In this document: positions 33,957-42,721 of the stretch, piece after piece
Layout: every line of letters starts with the position of its first letter
Position numbering within the stretch: position 1 is the first letter of the stretch
From: Aureimonas sp. AU4
Lineage (GTDB): Bacteria; Pseudomonadota; Alphaproteobacteria; Rhizobiales; Rhizobiaceae
NCBI RefSeq assembly: GCF_001463765.1
Contig: NZ_BBWK01000075.1
Location: 1 to 44,068 of the forward strand
DNA length: 44,068 nt
Direction: 5' to 3'
Notes under the pieces: generated by a model
Told to the model about the DNA's origin: nothing
What the model saw: the letters and a program-made list of their open reading frames with translations, nothing else
Database searches by the model: none
Translations under genes and position numbers: made by a program

Positions 33957-35312
33957 TCACTTGCGGCTTTCGGCCTTTCGCGCGGCATTGCGTTCGTTGA
34001 TGATCCGCCCCCGATCGTCCTTGTTCACTTGGCGGGCGCGGCCGAGCGCTAGGGCGCCGCCGGGAACGTCCGCCGTCACAACGCTGCCGGACCCGACATA
34101 GGCGCCGTCCCCAATACGGACGGGCGCGACCAGCGAGGAGTTCGAGCCGACGAAGGCGTCGGCCCCTATCACCGTCCGGTACTTGTTGTAGCCATCGTAG
34201 TTGCAGGTGATGGTTCCGGCGCCGATGTTCGTTCGCTCGCCAATCTCGGCATCGCCAAGATAGGTCAGGTGGCTGACCTTTGCCCCGGCACCGATATCGG
34301 CACTTTTGGTTTCGACGAAGTTGCCGACTTTCGCATTCGCGCCGACCGTCGTGCCGGGCCGCAGCCGGGCGTAGGGCCCAATCGAGGCCCCTTCCCCGAC
34401 ATTCGCGCCTTCGAGATGGCTGAAAGCATGGATCACGCTTCCGGCCGCTATCCGGACGCCAGGGCCCATCACGACGTGGGGTTCGATGACGACGTCCGGC
34501 GCGATCTGCGTGTCGTAGGAGACAAATACGGTCTCCGGCGCGACAAGTGTGACGCCGGCGAGCATCAGTTCCGTCCTGCGCCTTGCCTGAAAGACCGCCT
34601 CGACCGCCGCGAGCTCAACGCGCGTGTTCACGCCGAGCACGTCATCGAAGGGCGCTTCGCTGACGCGAACGGACAATCCGCGCTCCCGCGCGAGCGCGAC
34701 GATGTCCGTGAGATAGTACTCGCCCTTCGCGTTACGATTGCCGACAGCCTCCAAGAGGGCCAGCGCATGCTCCCCGGCGATCGCCATGACACCGGCATTG
34801 CAGAGCTCGATACGCCGCTCGGCATCCGACGCATCCTTCTCCTCGCGGATCGCGACGAGTTCGTCGCCGGACATGACGAGCCGACCATAACCGGTCGGTT
34901 GGGACGTCTGAAAACCGACAACGCAGATTGCGGCGCCGTCCGCCAGGTGCCGCCGAGCGCGGTCGAGCGTGTCGGCCCTGACAAGCGGCGTGTCCCCGAA
35001 GAGAACGAGGACGTCGTCCCAGCCTTCGCGGATCGCATCGCGCGCACTAAGCACGGCATGGGCCGTTCCCAACCGCTCCGCCTGTACGAAGCAGGATATG
35101 CCGGCACCGGACGCTTCGACAAGCTTGGAGACGGGCTCGGCGTCACGACCGACCACGACCGCAATCCGCTCGGACCCGGCCCTGCGCGCTGCGGAAACCG
35201 CATGGAGAACCAGCGGCAGCCCCGCGACCTCGTGTAGGACCTTGGCCTTGCTCGATCGCATTCGGCTTCCCTCGCCGGCCGCCAGAACGATCGAAAGACT
35301 ACGTCGGGTCAT
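33957..35312 (-). CDS. glmU: Bifunctional UDP-N-acetylglucosamine pyrophosphorylase/glucosamine-1-phosphate acetyltransferase
   Basis: 451 residues. Acetylates glucosamine-1-P and transfers UMP to make UDP-GlcNAc. N-terminal [22 protein letters not shown] is the nucleotide-binding loop; the C-terminal left-handed beta helix shows hexapeptide repeats ([34 protein letters not shown]) and the acetyl-CoA site around [14 protein letters not shown]. Upstream member of glmU-glmS. Confidence 0.95.
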   Translation of the reverse strand: MTRRSLSIVLAAGEGSRMRSSKAKVLHEVAGLPLVLHAVSAARRAGSERIAVVVGRDAEPVSKLVEASGAGISCFVQAERLGTAHAVLSARDAIREGWDDVLVLFGDTPLVRADTLDRARRHLADGAAICVVGFQTSQPTGYGRLVMSGDELVAIREEKDASDAERRIELCNAGVMAIAGEHALALLEAVGNRNAKGEYYLTDIVALARERGLSVRVSEAPFDDVLGVNTRVELAAVEAVFQARRRTELMLAGVTLVAPETVFVSYDTQIAPDVVIEPHVVMGPGVRIAAGSVIHAFSHLEGANVGEGASIGPYARLRPGTTVGANAKVGNFVETKSADIGAGAKVSHLTYLGDAEIGERTNIGAGTITCNYDGYNKYRTVIGADAFVGSNSSLVAPVRIGDGAYVGSGSVVTADVPGGALALGRARQVNKDDRGRIINERNAARKAESRK

Positions 35313-35366
35313 CGTGAAATCGGGCCTCGGCTTGGTACGGGCATGAAAAGCCCCTCGCCCGACCGT

Positions 35367-36104
35367 TTAGCCGATCGTTTGCAGCGCAGGAAACGTTTCG
35401 AGAAGCCAGAAGGAGATCGACTGCATGCCGCCGGTCAGAAACAGGACACCGGTGACGATCAAAAGGACACCGGTTGCCTGCTCGACGCGACGCATGTGAG
35501 TGCGCATTCGGGCCATCTGGGTCAGAATGAAGGCCGAGAAGGCTGCTGTCAGGATGAAAGGGATGCCGAGCCCAGCCGAGTAGAAGGCCAACATCACAGC
35601 GCCTTCCTGCGCCGTCTGGCGCGCACCGGCTAGTCCCAAGATCGTACCTAATACAGGTCCGATACAGGGCGTCCATCCGAATGCGAAGGCCAATCCCATG
35701 ACATAGGCTCCGCTGTAGCTGCGAGGGCTACCCCCTTGAAGACGCGCCTCCCGCGACAGGAAGCCAAGGCGGAAGACGCCGAGAAAATTCAATCCCATCG
35801 CGATGATGGCAAGCCCAGCCAGCATTCCGAGCCAAGTCAGATTCTGCCTCAGGAGAAGCCCGACCGAACTCGCGCCAACGCCCAAAAGGACGAAGACGGT
35901 CGAAAAACCAAGCACGAAGACGAGAGCGGCTGCGATCAGGCGATATTGAGCGCCTCGCGTCATCGCTTCCCGCGACTGCAGCGTCTCGCTCGAGACCCCG
36001 GTCATGTAGCAGAGATAGGGGGGTACCAGCGGGAGAACGCAAGGCGACAGGAACGATAGCGCCCCGGCCAAGACCGCAACGCTATAACTCACATCCATGA
36101 TCAT
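35367..36104 (-). CDS. CcdA/DsbD-type cytochrome c biogenesis membrane protein
   Basis: 245 residues with six predicted membrane helices. Carries electrons across the inner membrane to keep periplasmic thiols reduced for haem attachment. The two functional cysteines are visible: LSPCVLPLVPPYLCYM in TM1 and FGWTPCIGPVLGTIL in TM4. Two starts are possible (36104 and ATG 36098, six bases later); MDVSYSVAVL looks the more natural N-terminus. It ends 54 bp before the glmU start. No CcmG-like partner adjacent. Confidence 0.85.
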   Translation of the reverse strand: MIMDVSYSVAVLAGALSFLSPCVLPLVPPYLCYMTGVSSETLQSREAMTRGAQYRLIAAALVFVLGFSTVFVLLGVGASSVGLLLRQNLTWLGMLAGLAIIAMGLNFLGVFRLGFLSREARLQGGSPRSYSGAYVMGLAFAFGWTPCIGPVLGTILGLAGARQTAQEGAVMLAFYSAGLGIPFILTAAFSAFILTQMARMRTHMRRVEQATGVLLIVTGVLFLTGGMQSISFWLLETFPALQTIG

Positions 36105-36192
36105 GGGGGCCTATTCCCGTTCATTCGCAGTACCGAGATGCGTCATATCCCCCTGTTCTACCACGACGCAAACGTTGGGGTGCTCCGTACGG

Positions 36193-36220
36193 TTGACCGC
36201 ATGCGCCCCTGTGACTAAGT
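36193..36220 (+). promoter_or_regulatory. Possible housekeeping promoter for tRNA-Lys
   Basis: TTGACC (36193-36198) and CTAAGT (36215-36220), 16 bp apart, lie about 40 bp before the tRNA. The -35 matches well, the -10 only partly. Confidence 0.4.
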
Positions 36221-36262
36221 CTCGCGGCGCCGGGTGGATGGTTCATCGCATTCCACGCGTGC

Positions 36263-36338
36263 GAGCGCGTAGCTCAGTTGGTAGAGCACGTGACTTTTAA
36301 TCATGTGGTCGTGGGTTCGAGTCCCACCGCGCTCACCA
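36263..36338 (+). tRNA. tRNA-Lys(TTT)
   Basis: 76 nt, complete. Acceptor GAGCGCG pairs with CGCGCTC, D loop AGCTCAGTTGGTAGAGC, anticodon loop CTTTTAA (anticodon TTT), T arm GTGGGTTCGAGTCCCAC, encoded CCA 3' end. It borders an island of decayed genes, so it may have served as an integration site, but no second copy of its 3' end was found in the window. Confidence 0.95.
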
Positions 36339-36639
36339 AGACAGCCGATTCTAATCGCTGCCCTTGTGGTTTCCCACTGATCCGGTCGGTCGTTCGAGAC
36401 TGTCTTGGGTACACGATCGGGGACAGACGTAGGTCCGTTGAATGCTTCGGATCGGCGTTCACCGTCCCGGAAAGCGCCACCTGCTGGACAGACTTCAACC
36501 AGCATGGCTTCTCCGCAGCACCCATCGCGAACCGCCACCGAACCGGATCGGAAAAGGCTAAGACGGCGATGCTGACTCGCGATCGAATACGGAGACCCGC
36601 GCGATCACCGCCGACGAGACCCTGTAGGGCGTCCTGACC
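36339..36639 (+). other. Noncoding gap after tRNA-Lys
   Basis: 301 bp. I see no gene, RNA motif or strong repeat here. Short frames on both strands lack start signals and family resemblance. First DNA of the island. Confidence 0.45.
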
Positions 36640-37212
36640 TTGCAGACGCAGATCCATGAAGACGAACTCGGCCGGGTCTTCGCCGGACGCAAGTACGCCT
36701 TACTTGACATCTTGATGCGCGGCGGCCCGCCGACGGACGGCACGATCACGATCGATTTCCAGCCTATGGTCCGACAGCCTGCGGGGCGTCCACGATCTAT
36801 CCAAGGCGTTCAGATCCATTTGCTAATCGCCCGCACCGGCCTGCCGACCCTAGCGAGTCTCCGAATCCTGCACACCGTCATGCATCCTCACGAGAGAAAG
36901 TGGCTCGACGACTCGCTCGCCATCCACGGCGACACCGATACTGCCTGCCGGCTCTACGAGAGTGACCATAAGAAGCCTGACGTCTGGGCGGCGTTCGCCG
37001 TAGGCCTCAGGAGCCATTCCTACGCCATGTTCCGGTATTCGGACTGGCGTTGGCATGCCGGCGTCGAGTTCACGATCTCAACCGACGGTGTCGCGACGCG
37101 CTGGGAGCGCGCAAGGAGGCGACACGACGTCGTAATGGCGGTCATGGACTGGCGGCAGGTGTCGGGTAAACCAGATCCGTCCGAGTCCATCGAGGCGTCC
37201 AGGAGAGACTAG
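36640..37212 (+). CDS. Hypothetical protein
   Basis: 190 residues from a TTG start; no in-frame ATG lies near the beginning, so the start is unsure and the gene may be a 5'-truncated remnant. The sequence is plausible as a folded protein, with hydrophobic strands (GRKYALLDILMRGG, VQIHLLIARTGLPTLASLRILHTV) and aromatic segments (SYAMFRYSDWRWHAGVEF), but I do not recognise a family. No ribosome site is obvious. Next ORF follows with no gap. It is followed by obviously broken genes, so decay is possible here too. Confidence 0.4.
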   Translation: MQTQIHEDELGRVFAGRKYALLDILMRGGPPTDGTITIDFQPMVRQPAGRPRSIQGVQIHLLIARTGLPTLASLRILHTVMHPHERKWLDDSLAIHGDTDTACRLYESDHKKPDVWAAFAVGLRSHSYAMFRYSDWRWHAGVEFTISTDGVATRWERARRRHDVVMAVMDWRQVSGKPDPSESIEASRRD

Positions 37213-37626
37213 TTGCGGAACCTGATCACGATCGCCCGGACGCGCGACTACGAAGGTGAGGAGCGCAGGCGTGAGATTCTGGACGCCTCAAGGGAGTCAG
37301 AGGCAGCGCAGGCATCGGAGGATATCAAGGGTGGATTTGCCGCGGAGCACCTTATGGCCGAGGAGACGACCGCGGAACGCACTGAGCTTGCCGTCATCGT
37401 AGCGAGGAGGACTACCGAACCGGCAGTCGTGCAGGTCCATCCCGCGCAGGCCGCCGACGAGGCACCTTCCACGGTTCGTCATTCGTTGGGCCGCCACGTG
37501 CCGAATGTGCCGAGCCTCGTCGTGGTACCGAACGACGCGATGTCCTCGGAGAAGACGCACGTTTCGGGTGGATCGGAGGATCTCTGGGAGCCTCTCCAGC
37601 CGATCGTCAATGTCCGGCTCCCGTGA
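37213..37626 (+). CDS. Short hypothetical ORF, possibly the broken 5' part of the next gene
   Basis: 137 residues from TTG, directly after the previous stop. Charged and Glu/Ala-rich, not recognised. It is in the same frame as the AAA ATPase remnant downstream, separated by a TGA (37624-37626) and a stretch where the better reading shifts to another frame. It could therefore be the disabled N-terminal part of that ATPase rather than an independent gene. Confidence 0.3.
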   Translation: MRNLITIARTRDYEGEERRREILDASRESEAAQASEDIKGGFAAEHLMAEETTAERTELAVIVARRTTEPAVVQVHPAQAADEAPSTVRHSLGRHVPNVPSLVVVPNDAMSSEKTHVSGGSEDLWEPLQPIVNVRLP

Positions 37627-37662
37627 GGCTGGCGCACGTCGACATGTTCAAGATGGTCAAAG

Positions 37663-38397
37663 GTGCTTGGGGACGAGTATCTGTACGCCAGCGACCCGAT
37701 CGCAAGGCTGCTGCGGGGCGTGCGGACCGGTAGCCCCTGTACATTCGTCCGACGCTCCTCAACGGGTCGCCTAGAACAGGGCAAGACGTCGCTTCTCAAT
37801 AGTCTTCTCGATCACCACGTCGAGATGCCGAACGTCGTCTTCCCCTGCGCGTCCGTCGCTGATGGTTCGTTCGGCGGGATGCCCGTTCAGTGGGCGACGA
37901 AGCGGGTCTCCGCTCCGTTTGAACTGATCCGCCAGTCGAAGGTTGCTAACCCCGTCGTCGTCCTCGACGAGATCGAAAAGACGGGCAGTTCTACGTCGAA
38001 CGGCTCCTCACTCCACTCTCTTTTGCCGATACTAGAGCGACACACTTCGCCGGACTAATTCGAAGTCGGCATCGCGAGGACGGTCAACCTGAGCGCGGTC
38101 TCGTTCCTTGCGGCGGCCAACGAGGTGTCGACTATCCGGCCCCCTCTCCGAGACCGCTTCAGGATCCTCGAGATGCCCGATCCCGAATCGCAGCATGTCG
38201 GCGGTCTAGCGAAGCAGATCGTGGACGACCTCCGCAACGAGCGAGGACTGGACGACGGCTGGATGCTCTATCTGGCTGCCGACGAGATCCGCATCGTCCA
38301 GAAGACCTGGCGTGCCGGTTCGCTACGCCGCCTCCGTGTGGCCATCGAGGCGACAATCGAGGCTCACGAGACCATGCTTCGTGCGAGGCCGAGGTGA
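37663..38397 (+). pseudogene. Disrupted AAA+ ATPase gene
   Basis: Remnant of a MoxR/Lon-like AAA ATPase. Upstream of a TAA at 38056-38058 the frame gives EQGKTSLLNSLLDHH (Walker A end), VVVLDEIEK (Walker B) and SLHSLLPILERHTSPD; after the stop the same frame continues with FEVGIARTVNLSAVSFLAAANE, the arginine finger RPPLRDRFRILEMPDP and a C-terminal helical lid. The phosphate-binding loop itself is garbled (RSSTGRLEQGKT), which suggests small insertions/deletions too. In-frame stop plus a broken P-loop mean no active ATPase. Ends by overlapping a tiny ORF. Confidence 0.7.
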
Positions 38398-38498
38398 TCC
38401 TTGCTCCCCCGGCCGACGTCGTCGAGCGCCTCGACCACATCGAACGTACGGAAGGCGTTCCGCTCACCGAACTCGCCCACCGGGCTGTGTCGATCTGA
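38394..38498 (+). CDS. Tiny ORF after the AAA remnant
   Basis: 34 residues, VILAPPADVVERLDHIERTEGVPLTELAHRAVSI, GTG start overlapping the ATPase stop (GTGA). The overlap and the helical, protein-like sequence suggest a genuine partner gene of the old ATPase operon. Function unknown, and it may be a fragment. Confidence 0.3.
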   Translation: MILAPPADVVERLDHIERTEGVPLTELAHRAVSI

Positions 38499-38587
38499 TC
38501 CCAACTAACCGGACCGGAGCACCGGTCTCTCGGTCAGGTCGCCATGGGGATCGTCATGGAACGCCAATACAAAGGAGGTCACACGAG

Positions 38588-39401
38588 AAAATCTGGATCA
38601 TGTCGGACATCTACGACGACTTCTCTCGATCGGCGATATGGCGTCTGGCAGCCCCCGATCGACGTCAAGGCCAACATCCTGGTCGTCGCCGGCGACATCG
38701 CCGGCTGCTTGTCGATGATGGGCTAGGACTGGCTGGAAGACCAGCGTCGCCGCCTCGACATACCGATCGTTGTCGTCGCCGGAAACCGCAATTTTTCGAC
38801 TGCCAGCCTCGACCGCGCGATCCCCCGCGCCCGCGAGCGCCCTCAGGTCGACGGCATCCACGTACTTGACGGCGACGCGGTCAAGATCGGCGGTGTCCGC
38901 TTCGTCGGCGGCACCCTATGGACCGACTACGCGATCTGCCGTGACGGCACGCACAAGGCCAGATCAAGGCTCAGGCGTCGATGAACGGTTTCAGATACAC
39001 TCGGTTGGGCGTCGGGGTGGTGCGGTCCCGGCTTACCCTCCCAGCACCTCGCTGGCATCGACGCCAGGCACAAGGCAGCGATCGTCGACACCCTCACGAC
39101 GCCGATTGACGGGCCCACGGTCGTCGTGACGCACCACGCGCCCTACGTCCGGAATCAAGCACGGAGAGGTCCGGAAGCGTCTTGACGCGGCGCACGCGAG
39201 CAACCTCAGGACGTGCTGCACGACGGTCGACCGGCGATCCGTATCCGTGGGCACGTGCATTGCCATCGCGATTACACTTGCTTCGATACGCGGGCGATCT
39301 GCAATCGGATGGGATACGTCAGGTCAAAGATGGTCTTCGGTCAGGGCGTCGTGAAGCACGAGAACGCGGCCTTCGATCCCCGGCTCGTCGTGGAGGTCTG
39401 A
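38588..39401 (+). pseudogene. Disrupted calcineurin-like metallophosphoesterase gene
   Basis: Pieces of one phosphoesterase appear in order but across frames: IWIMSDIYDDF (for SDLH), DRRYGVWQPPIDVKANILVVAGDIAG, then after a TAG at 38724-38726 DWLEDQRRRLDIPIVVVAGNRNF (for GNHE), VKIGGVRFVGGTLWTDY, then a segment in another frame (AQASMNGFRYTRLG), IDARHKAAIVDTL and VVVTHHAPY, and finally RGHVHCHRDYT with AICNRMGY and FDPRLVVEV. In-frame stops at 38724, 38982 and 39183 plus at least two frame changes rule out function. The metal site is also damaged: SDIY for SDLH and GNRN for GNHE. Confidence 0.75.
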
Positions 39402-39429
39402 TGCGGCTCCGGATCTCGATGAGACCGAC

Positions 39430-39774
39430 GTGACGTATCTAACCGACGACGAGCGTCAGATCCTTGCCGGATATGTAAAGCGTGCTCGACAGGCAGCGTT
39501 GGAATACACCGTCGGCCTTCGTCAAACTCGGCGTGCAGCCGATATCCGAGCGAAGGCGGCGACAGAGATCCTTCGCCTGCTCCGCATGTGGGTCGACACC
39601 GTCGTGCTGTCGACGAAGGACTGCGAGACAACGTAGGCGATCGAGGATGCGATGGCAGTGAAGCGGGCCAAAGGCCTGGCGTTCATCGCCTTCCTTGGCC
39701 TGACTGACGACGAGAAAGTTTACGACAGGTTGTCCGGAAGATGGATGGTCACGCCTCGCCAGCCACTTAGATGA
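39430..39774 (+). pseudogene. Small gene interrupted by an in-frame TAG
   Basis: GTG start at 39430 gives 68 residues (TYLTDDERQILAGYVKRARQAALEY...), a TAG at 39634-39636, then the same frame stays open for 45 more protein-like codons (AIEDAMAVKRAKGLAFIAFL...) to TGA at 39772. The continuation reads as natural coding sequence, so a longer gene has probably gained a stop. Family unknown. Confidence 0.45.
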
Positions 39775-40018
39775 AAACGGCCGGCGAAGTCACGCTCCCG
39801 GCCACTCTCGACCCATCTAAGTCGTTCGAACGTTGTAAGCAACCACCCCAAAGCGGACGTCGGAGGATGTCACCTCGGCACGCAACCTCCCCGGCTTGTC
39901 GTCGTCGATGGCAGGGTTCCCGCTATCGCACCTCGAAGTGCCTCGACCGAGGGTTTGATCGAATTGATGGGGGCTTTCCCGTGCAAGGGTGTCGGGTGAG
40001 CCATGCGAGGTTGGGCCG

Positions 40019-40141
40019 ATGGGCGAGAAGCGCAAGGGTTCGAAGGAGGTTCGAAAGCCGAAGAAGGCCGCCGAGAAGACGATCGCCGCCGCACCGACCC
40101 TGAAGGGCGGCGAGGCCGCATCGGCCAAGAAGAAGGGCTGA
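40019..40141 (+). CDS. Very small Lys-rich conserved protein
   Basis: 40 residues: starts MGEKRKGSKEVRKPKKAAEK and ends in KKKG. The SKEVRKPKK core is one I associate with tiny conserved proteins in Methylobacterium-type genomes; function unknown, perhaps nucleic-acid binding because of its charge. Too short for most gene callers. No good ribosome site was seen. Confidence 0.5.
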   Translation: MGEKRKGSKEVRKPKKAAEKTIAAAPTLKGGEAASAKKKG

Positions 40142-40168
40142 CGTCTGTCCGCGGATCGGAGGCGCTTG

Positions 40169-40372
40169 ATGGATGACGAAGAACGTCAGGAACTCAGCGA
40201 CCGGATCGATGGTCTGCGCCTCATCATCGCCTCGCTGATCGAGGCGCTGCCCAACAGCACGGAGATCCTGTGGCGGTTGCAGCAGACGGAGGCGATGGCA
40301 CGCCGGCACAACCTGCCGGCCGGCGTTCTGAAGGAGTTGGTCGATCTGCGCGAGACGCTGGACGAACTTTGA
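40169..40372 (+). CDS. Small hypothetical helical protein
   Basis: 67 residues. ATG 40169 has GGAGG (40157-40161) at a good distance, so the start is firm. Two amphipathic helices: EERQELSDRIDGLRLIIASLIEAL and EILWRLQQTEAMARRH, with a Leu-rich tail. No cysteine, no signal sequence. Not recognised. Follows the Lys-rich gene on the same strand by 27 bp. Confidence 0.55.
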   Translation: MDDEERQELSDRIDGLRLIIASLIEALPNSTEILWRLQQTEAMARRHNLPAGVLKELVDLRETLDEL

Positions 40373-40440
40373 AGCCGACGCGCGCGCTGCTCGCCTGCCG
40401 AGAGCCGTATCCGATAAGCTCCATACGAACGAGGTCGATC

Positions 40441-40656
40441 ATGTCGGATCTACAGACCGTCTACCGCCCACCCAACGGCGATGACTGGTTCGTCGAGCGT
40501 CGGGCTGATGGCGGGGTTACTGCGGTCGTTCATCAGGCAAACCAGGCATCGGGTGGAACGCGGACGCGCATGCCGATCGACGAGTTCTTGAAGCGAAGCG
40601 GCAACGGACCGGAGGTCGTAGCGGTTCTGGCGGACATGGCGGCCGACGGCGGGTAG
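40441..40656 (+). CDS. Small hypothetical protein
   Basis: 71 residues from ATG 40441. Compact beta-rich sequence (VYRPPNGDDWFVERRADGGVTAVVHQANQASGGTRTRMPIDEFL) ending in a short helix. Layout resembles small conserved proteins of Methylobacteriaceae that have W-F-V strands, but I cannot name it. GAGG lies just upstream (about 40431). Confidence 0.5.
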   Translation: MSDLQTVYRPPNGDDWFVERRADGGVTAVVHQANQASGGTRTRMPIDEFLKRSGNGPEVVAVLADMAADGG

Positions 40657-40730
40657 TCAGTCTCACGGAACGTTCGCTCGCATCAGCGCTTCCCTCCCCC
40701 GAGCCTCGATCGCGGGGCGAGGACCCCGAC

Positions 40731-41000
40731 ATGCCCCCGACCGATCGCACGCAAGCTGTTCAGACCCACCCGGATCCCTCCAAACGCGCCGACGTGTTCT
40801 GGTCGTCCGGCAACCGCGGCGGGATGCACGAAGGAAAGATGCAGTTTCGATCGTTTCCGAGCTTGAACGAAGCGATCGATTTTGTCCGTTCTCAGACGGC
40901 CGGGACGAGAACTTCCTTGGGGTATACGATTGACACGGGCGATCACAGCTTGGAGGGCGCCGAGTTGAATGCGATTTTGTCAGGTCAAGACCAGCCATAG
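40731..41000 (+). CDS. Small hypothetical protein
   Basis: 89 residues from ATG 40731. Charged N-terminus, then HEGKMQFRSFPSLNEAIDFVRSQTAG, an alpha/beta unit, and a final LGYTIDTGDHSLEGAELNAILSG. Not recognised. A short stem CCTCG/CGAGG (within 40704-40722) lies directly before the start, where a ribosome site would be expected; none is clear. Confidence 0.45.
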   Translation: MPPTDRTQAVQTHPDPSKRADVFWSSGNRGGMHEGKMQFRSFPSLNEAIDFVRSQTAGTRTSLGYTIDTGDHSLEGAELNAILSGQDQP

Positions 41001-41139
41001 CGATCGCATTTTGGGAATATCGTTTGCTATCGGCTGGAATAGGTCTATCTCTCTTCTGAGGGTGTTGAAGAAGACGGGCTGCCGGGACGTTCGGCGGGGC
41101 CCATGCCTCTGGCGCTTCCACCCTGCGGAGCCCTGTTCC

Positions 41140-41358
41140 ATGTTCGGCTATCAAGGTGGCGAAAGCGACGAGACCGTCGCTCGCAAGCGCAGCTATGCAA
41201 CCGAGGCCCGCGAGCGCTGGCCGTTCCTGACCCGGTTCGACGTGACCACGATCCACAACGAGCAGCAGCTCGCGACGATGGTGCGCGACCGGCTGGGGCT
41301 GCGAAAGGACCAAGCGGACGCCGACGTCCATCGCTGGACGGAAGGCAAGCGCTTCTAA
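41140..41358 (+). CDS. Small hypothetical protein
   Basis: 72 residues from ATG 41140. Contains ARERWPFLTRFDVTTIHNEQQLATMVRDRLGLRKDQADADVHRW, a helical unit with a recognisable 'W-x-x-L...I-x-x-x-x-Q-L-A-x-x-V...L-x-x-D/E-A' pattern that recurs in short Methylobacterium proteins. GGAG is 12-15 bases upstream, a loose ribosome site. Confidence 0.5.
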   Translation: MFGYQGGESDETVARKRSYATEARERWPFLTRFDVTTIHNEQQLATMVRDRLGLRKDQADADVHRWTEGKRF

Positions 41359-41463
41359 GCCGATTGCCGCGGCGGAGCCCAGCGTTTGATCCGGTCAGCC
41401 ATGGCTGCGCCGGAGGAACCGGCTCGATCGTCCTTCCCCCATCCTCCTGCCAGCGAGTGTCCC

Positions 41464-41646
41464 ATGCCCCTCTCCTTCAAATCGACGAGGGTTCCCCATC
41501 TTCGGATCGTCGTCGAGCGCTTCCCCGGCCTTCACAGCCTCGAGATGCGCGATGCCATCGCAACGCTGGCCGAGAAGCGTCTGCGCCGCCTTCGCATGGA
41601 TCTGGAAGACAAAGCCAACGCCATCCTGCTTCCCATGCCTTCGTAA
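41464..41646 (+). CDS. Small hypothetical protein
   Basis: 60 residues from ATG 41464 (MPLSFKSTRVPHLRIVVERF...). Helical C-terminal half (EMRDAIATLAEKRLRRLRMDLEDKAN). The frame extends upstream but the extra residues are Pro/Ala/Ser-rich and unlikely. Separated by 10 bp from the next small gene, suggesting an operon. Function unknown. Confidence 0.45.
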   Translation: MPLSFKSTRVPHLRIVVERFPGLHSLEMRDAIATLAEKRLRRLRMDLEDKANAILLPMPS

Positions 41647-41656
41647 GGAAACCGCT

Positions 41657-41851
41657 ATGAAGACCATCAGCAGCCAGTTCTATCTGGATCGTGCGGCCGA
41701 GTGCCGTTTGGCGGCCGCCGGCGCATCTCTTGCGGAGGTTCGGCGCAAGTATGCCGATGCCGAGGAACGTTGGCAGGCGATGGCGTCGCTGGCCCGCACC
41801 CGCGAGGACGAAGGGAGGTCCACTCCGCATCGTCTGCGAAGCACGCATTGA
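41657..41851 (+). CDS. Small hypothetical helical protein
   Basis: 64 residues from ATG 41657, with AAGGAAA about 7 bases upstream. YLDRAAECRLAAAGASLAEVRRKYADAEERWQAMASLARTRE is a helical pair typical of short Rhizobiales proteins of unknown function ('RA.ECR..A..A.L..VR..Y..AE..W..MA'). Follows the previous gene by 10 bp. Mild confidence. Confidence 0.55.
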   Translation: MKTISSQFYLDRAAECRLAAAGASLAEVRRKYADAEERWQAMASLARTREDEGRSTPHRLRSTH

Positions 41852-42090
41852 CCATCGTTCAACGTCGCGCGTGCGGTTCGGGTAGCGCTGTTCCGCATGG
41901 CGTCAGACCTGCTTTCTTCGGAACCGGCAATCTCGGTGTCTCGGCGTCGTTCGTGCGAGGCGCTGCTCCCGTCAGATCCATCACGCTGGACTGCGTGAAC
42001 CGTGCGGATGCTCGGAGCGATGAGCCGGTCATCCGGGAACGATCTCCCGTAGCAGACCTCCCTTCCACACAGCCCACACGAGGTTCCGCC

Positions 42091-42387
42091 ATGCTGATCC
42101 CCCGCTCTTCGTGGGAGGGTGCCCGACCTGCATCCTCCGTTCCGACCATGCCCAATCCGGGCGTGCGCCTCGCGGCGCAGGACGCCTTGGCTCTGCAAGC
42201 GAAGCATCCCGAACACGCTGCCGATGCGGACCAAGCTGGTCAGGACGCAATCGAAGGGCGCAACACCGGGAAGCCGAACAGCCATCGCCGGGTGATCGGC
42301 ATCATGTTCGGTATTGACCCGCGGAACCTCTACGAAGCGCCGGGCGAGGCGCAAAGCCGCGACCAAGCCGTGCGGGATTTGGATTGA
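42091..42387 (+). CDS. Small hypothetical protein
   Basis: 98 residues from ATG 42091. Low-complexity N-terminus, then LALQAKHPEHAADADQAGQDAIEGRNTGKPNSHRRVIGIMFGIDPRNLYE. Not recognised. 239 bp of noncoding DNA precede it (41852-42090), where I see nothing defined. GAGG about 11 bases upstream. Confidence 0.4.
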   Translation: MLIPRSSWEGARPASSVPTMPNPGVRLAAQDALALQAKHPEHAADADQAGQDAIEGRNTGKPNSHRRVIGIMFGIDPRNLYEAPGEAQSRDQAVRDLD

Positions 42388-42466
42388 CACATCCCGCGCA
42401 CCCCTCGCCAACGTGTGTGCCGATCCGTTCGGCGCCACCCGACCATCTCCAACCCAAGGCCCGACC

Positions 42467-42673
42467 ATGATCGCATCTGCGTTGCTGCGCCTTCTTCGCC
42501 CCGTACGACGCTCACTTCGCGCCCTGCGCCGGGGATGGCGCTGGGAGAGTATCCCGTTCGATGAGCCGCGGCATCTGACCAACGGACGGATGAGCCGGGA
42601 CGATGGCGGGCAGATGTGGCGGCGGTGGAACGGCCGCGAGTACGACTTGGTCCAACTCGCGATGATGCCGTAG
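42467..42673 (+). CDS. Small basic hypothetical protein
   Basis: 68 residues from ATG 42467. Arg-rich amphipathic N-terminus (IASALLRLLRPVRRSLRALRRGWRWE) that could associate with membrane, followed by a polar part with two Trp. Not recognised; no ribosome site seen, so it is only a candidate. Confidence 0.35.
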   Translation: MIASALLRLLRPVRRSLRALRRGWRWESIPFDEPRHLTNGRMSRDDGGQMWRRWNGREYDLVQLAMMP

Positions 42674-42721
42674 CGCGTGTGCTGCGACGTCGATCCTAGA
42701 GGTAGAGCACAGGAGCCTGCG

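Noticed and set aside
32056-33957. glmS ribozyme or riboswitch before glmS
   Set aside because: Only 71 bp separate glmU and glmS, with no ribozyme core; such ribozymes are typical of Gram-positive bacteria.
37213-39774. Stop-codon recoding in the island
   Set aside because: TAA, TAG and TGA all occur in frame and frameshifts accompany them, which suits decay rather than recoding; the rest of the window uses normal stops.
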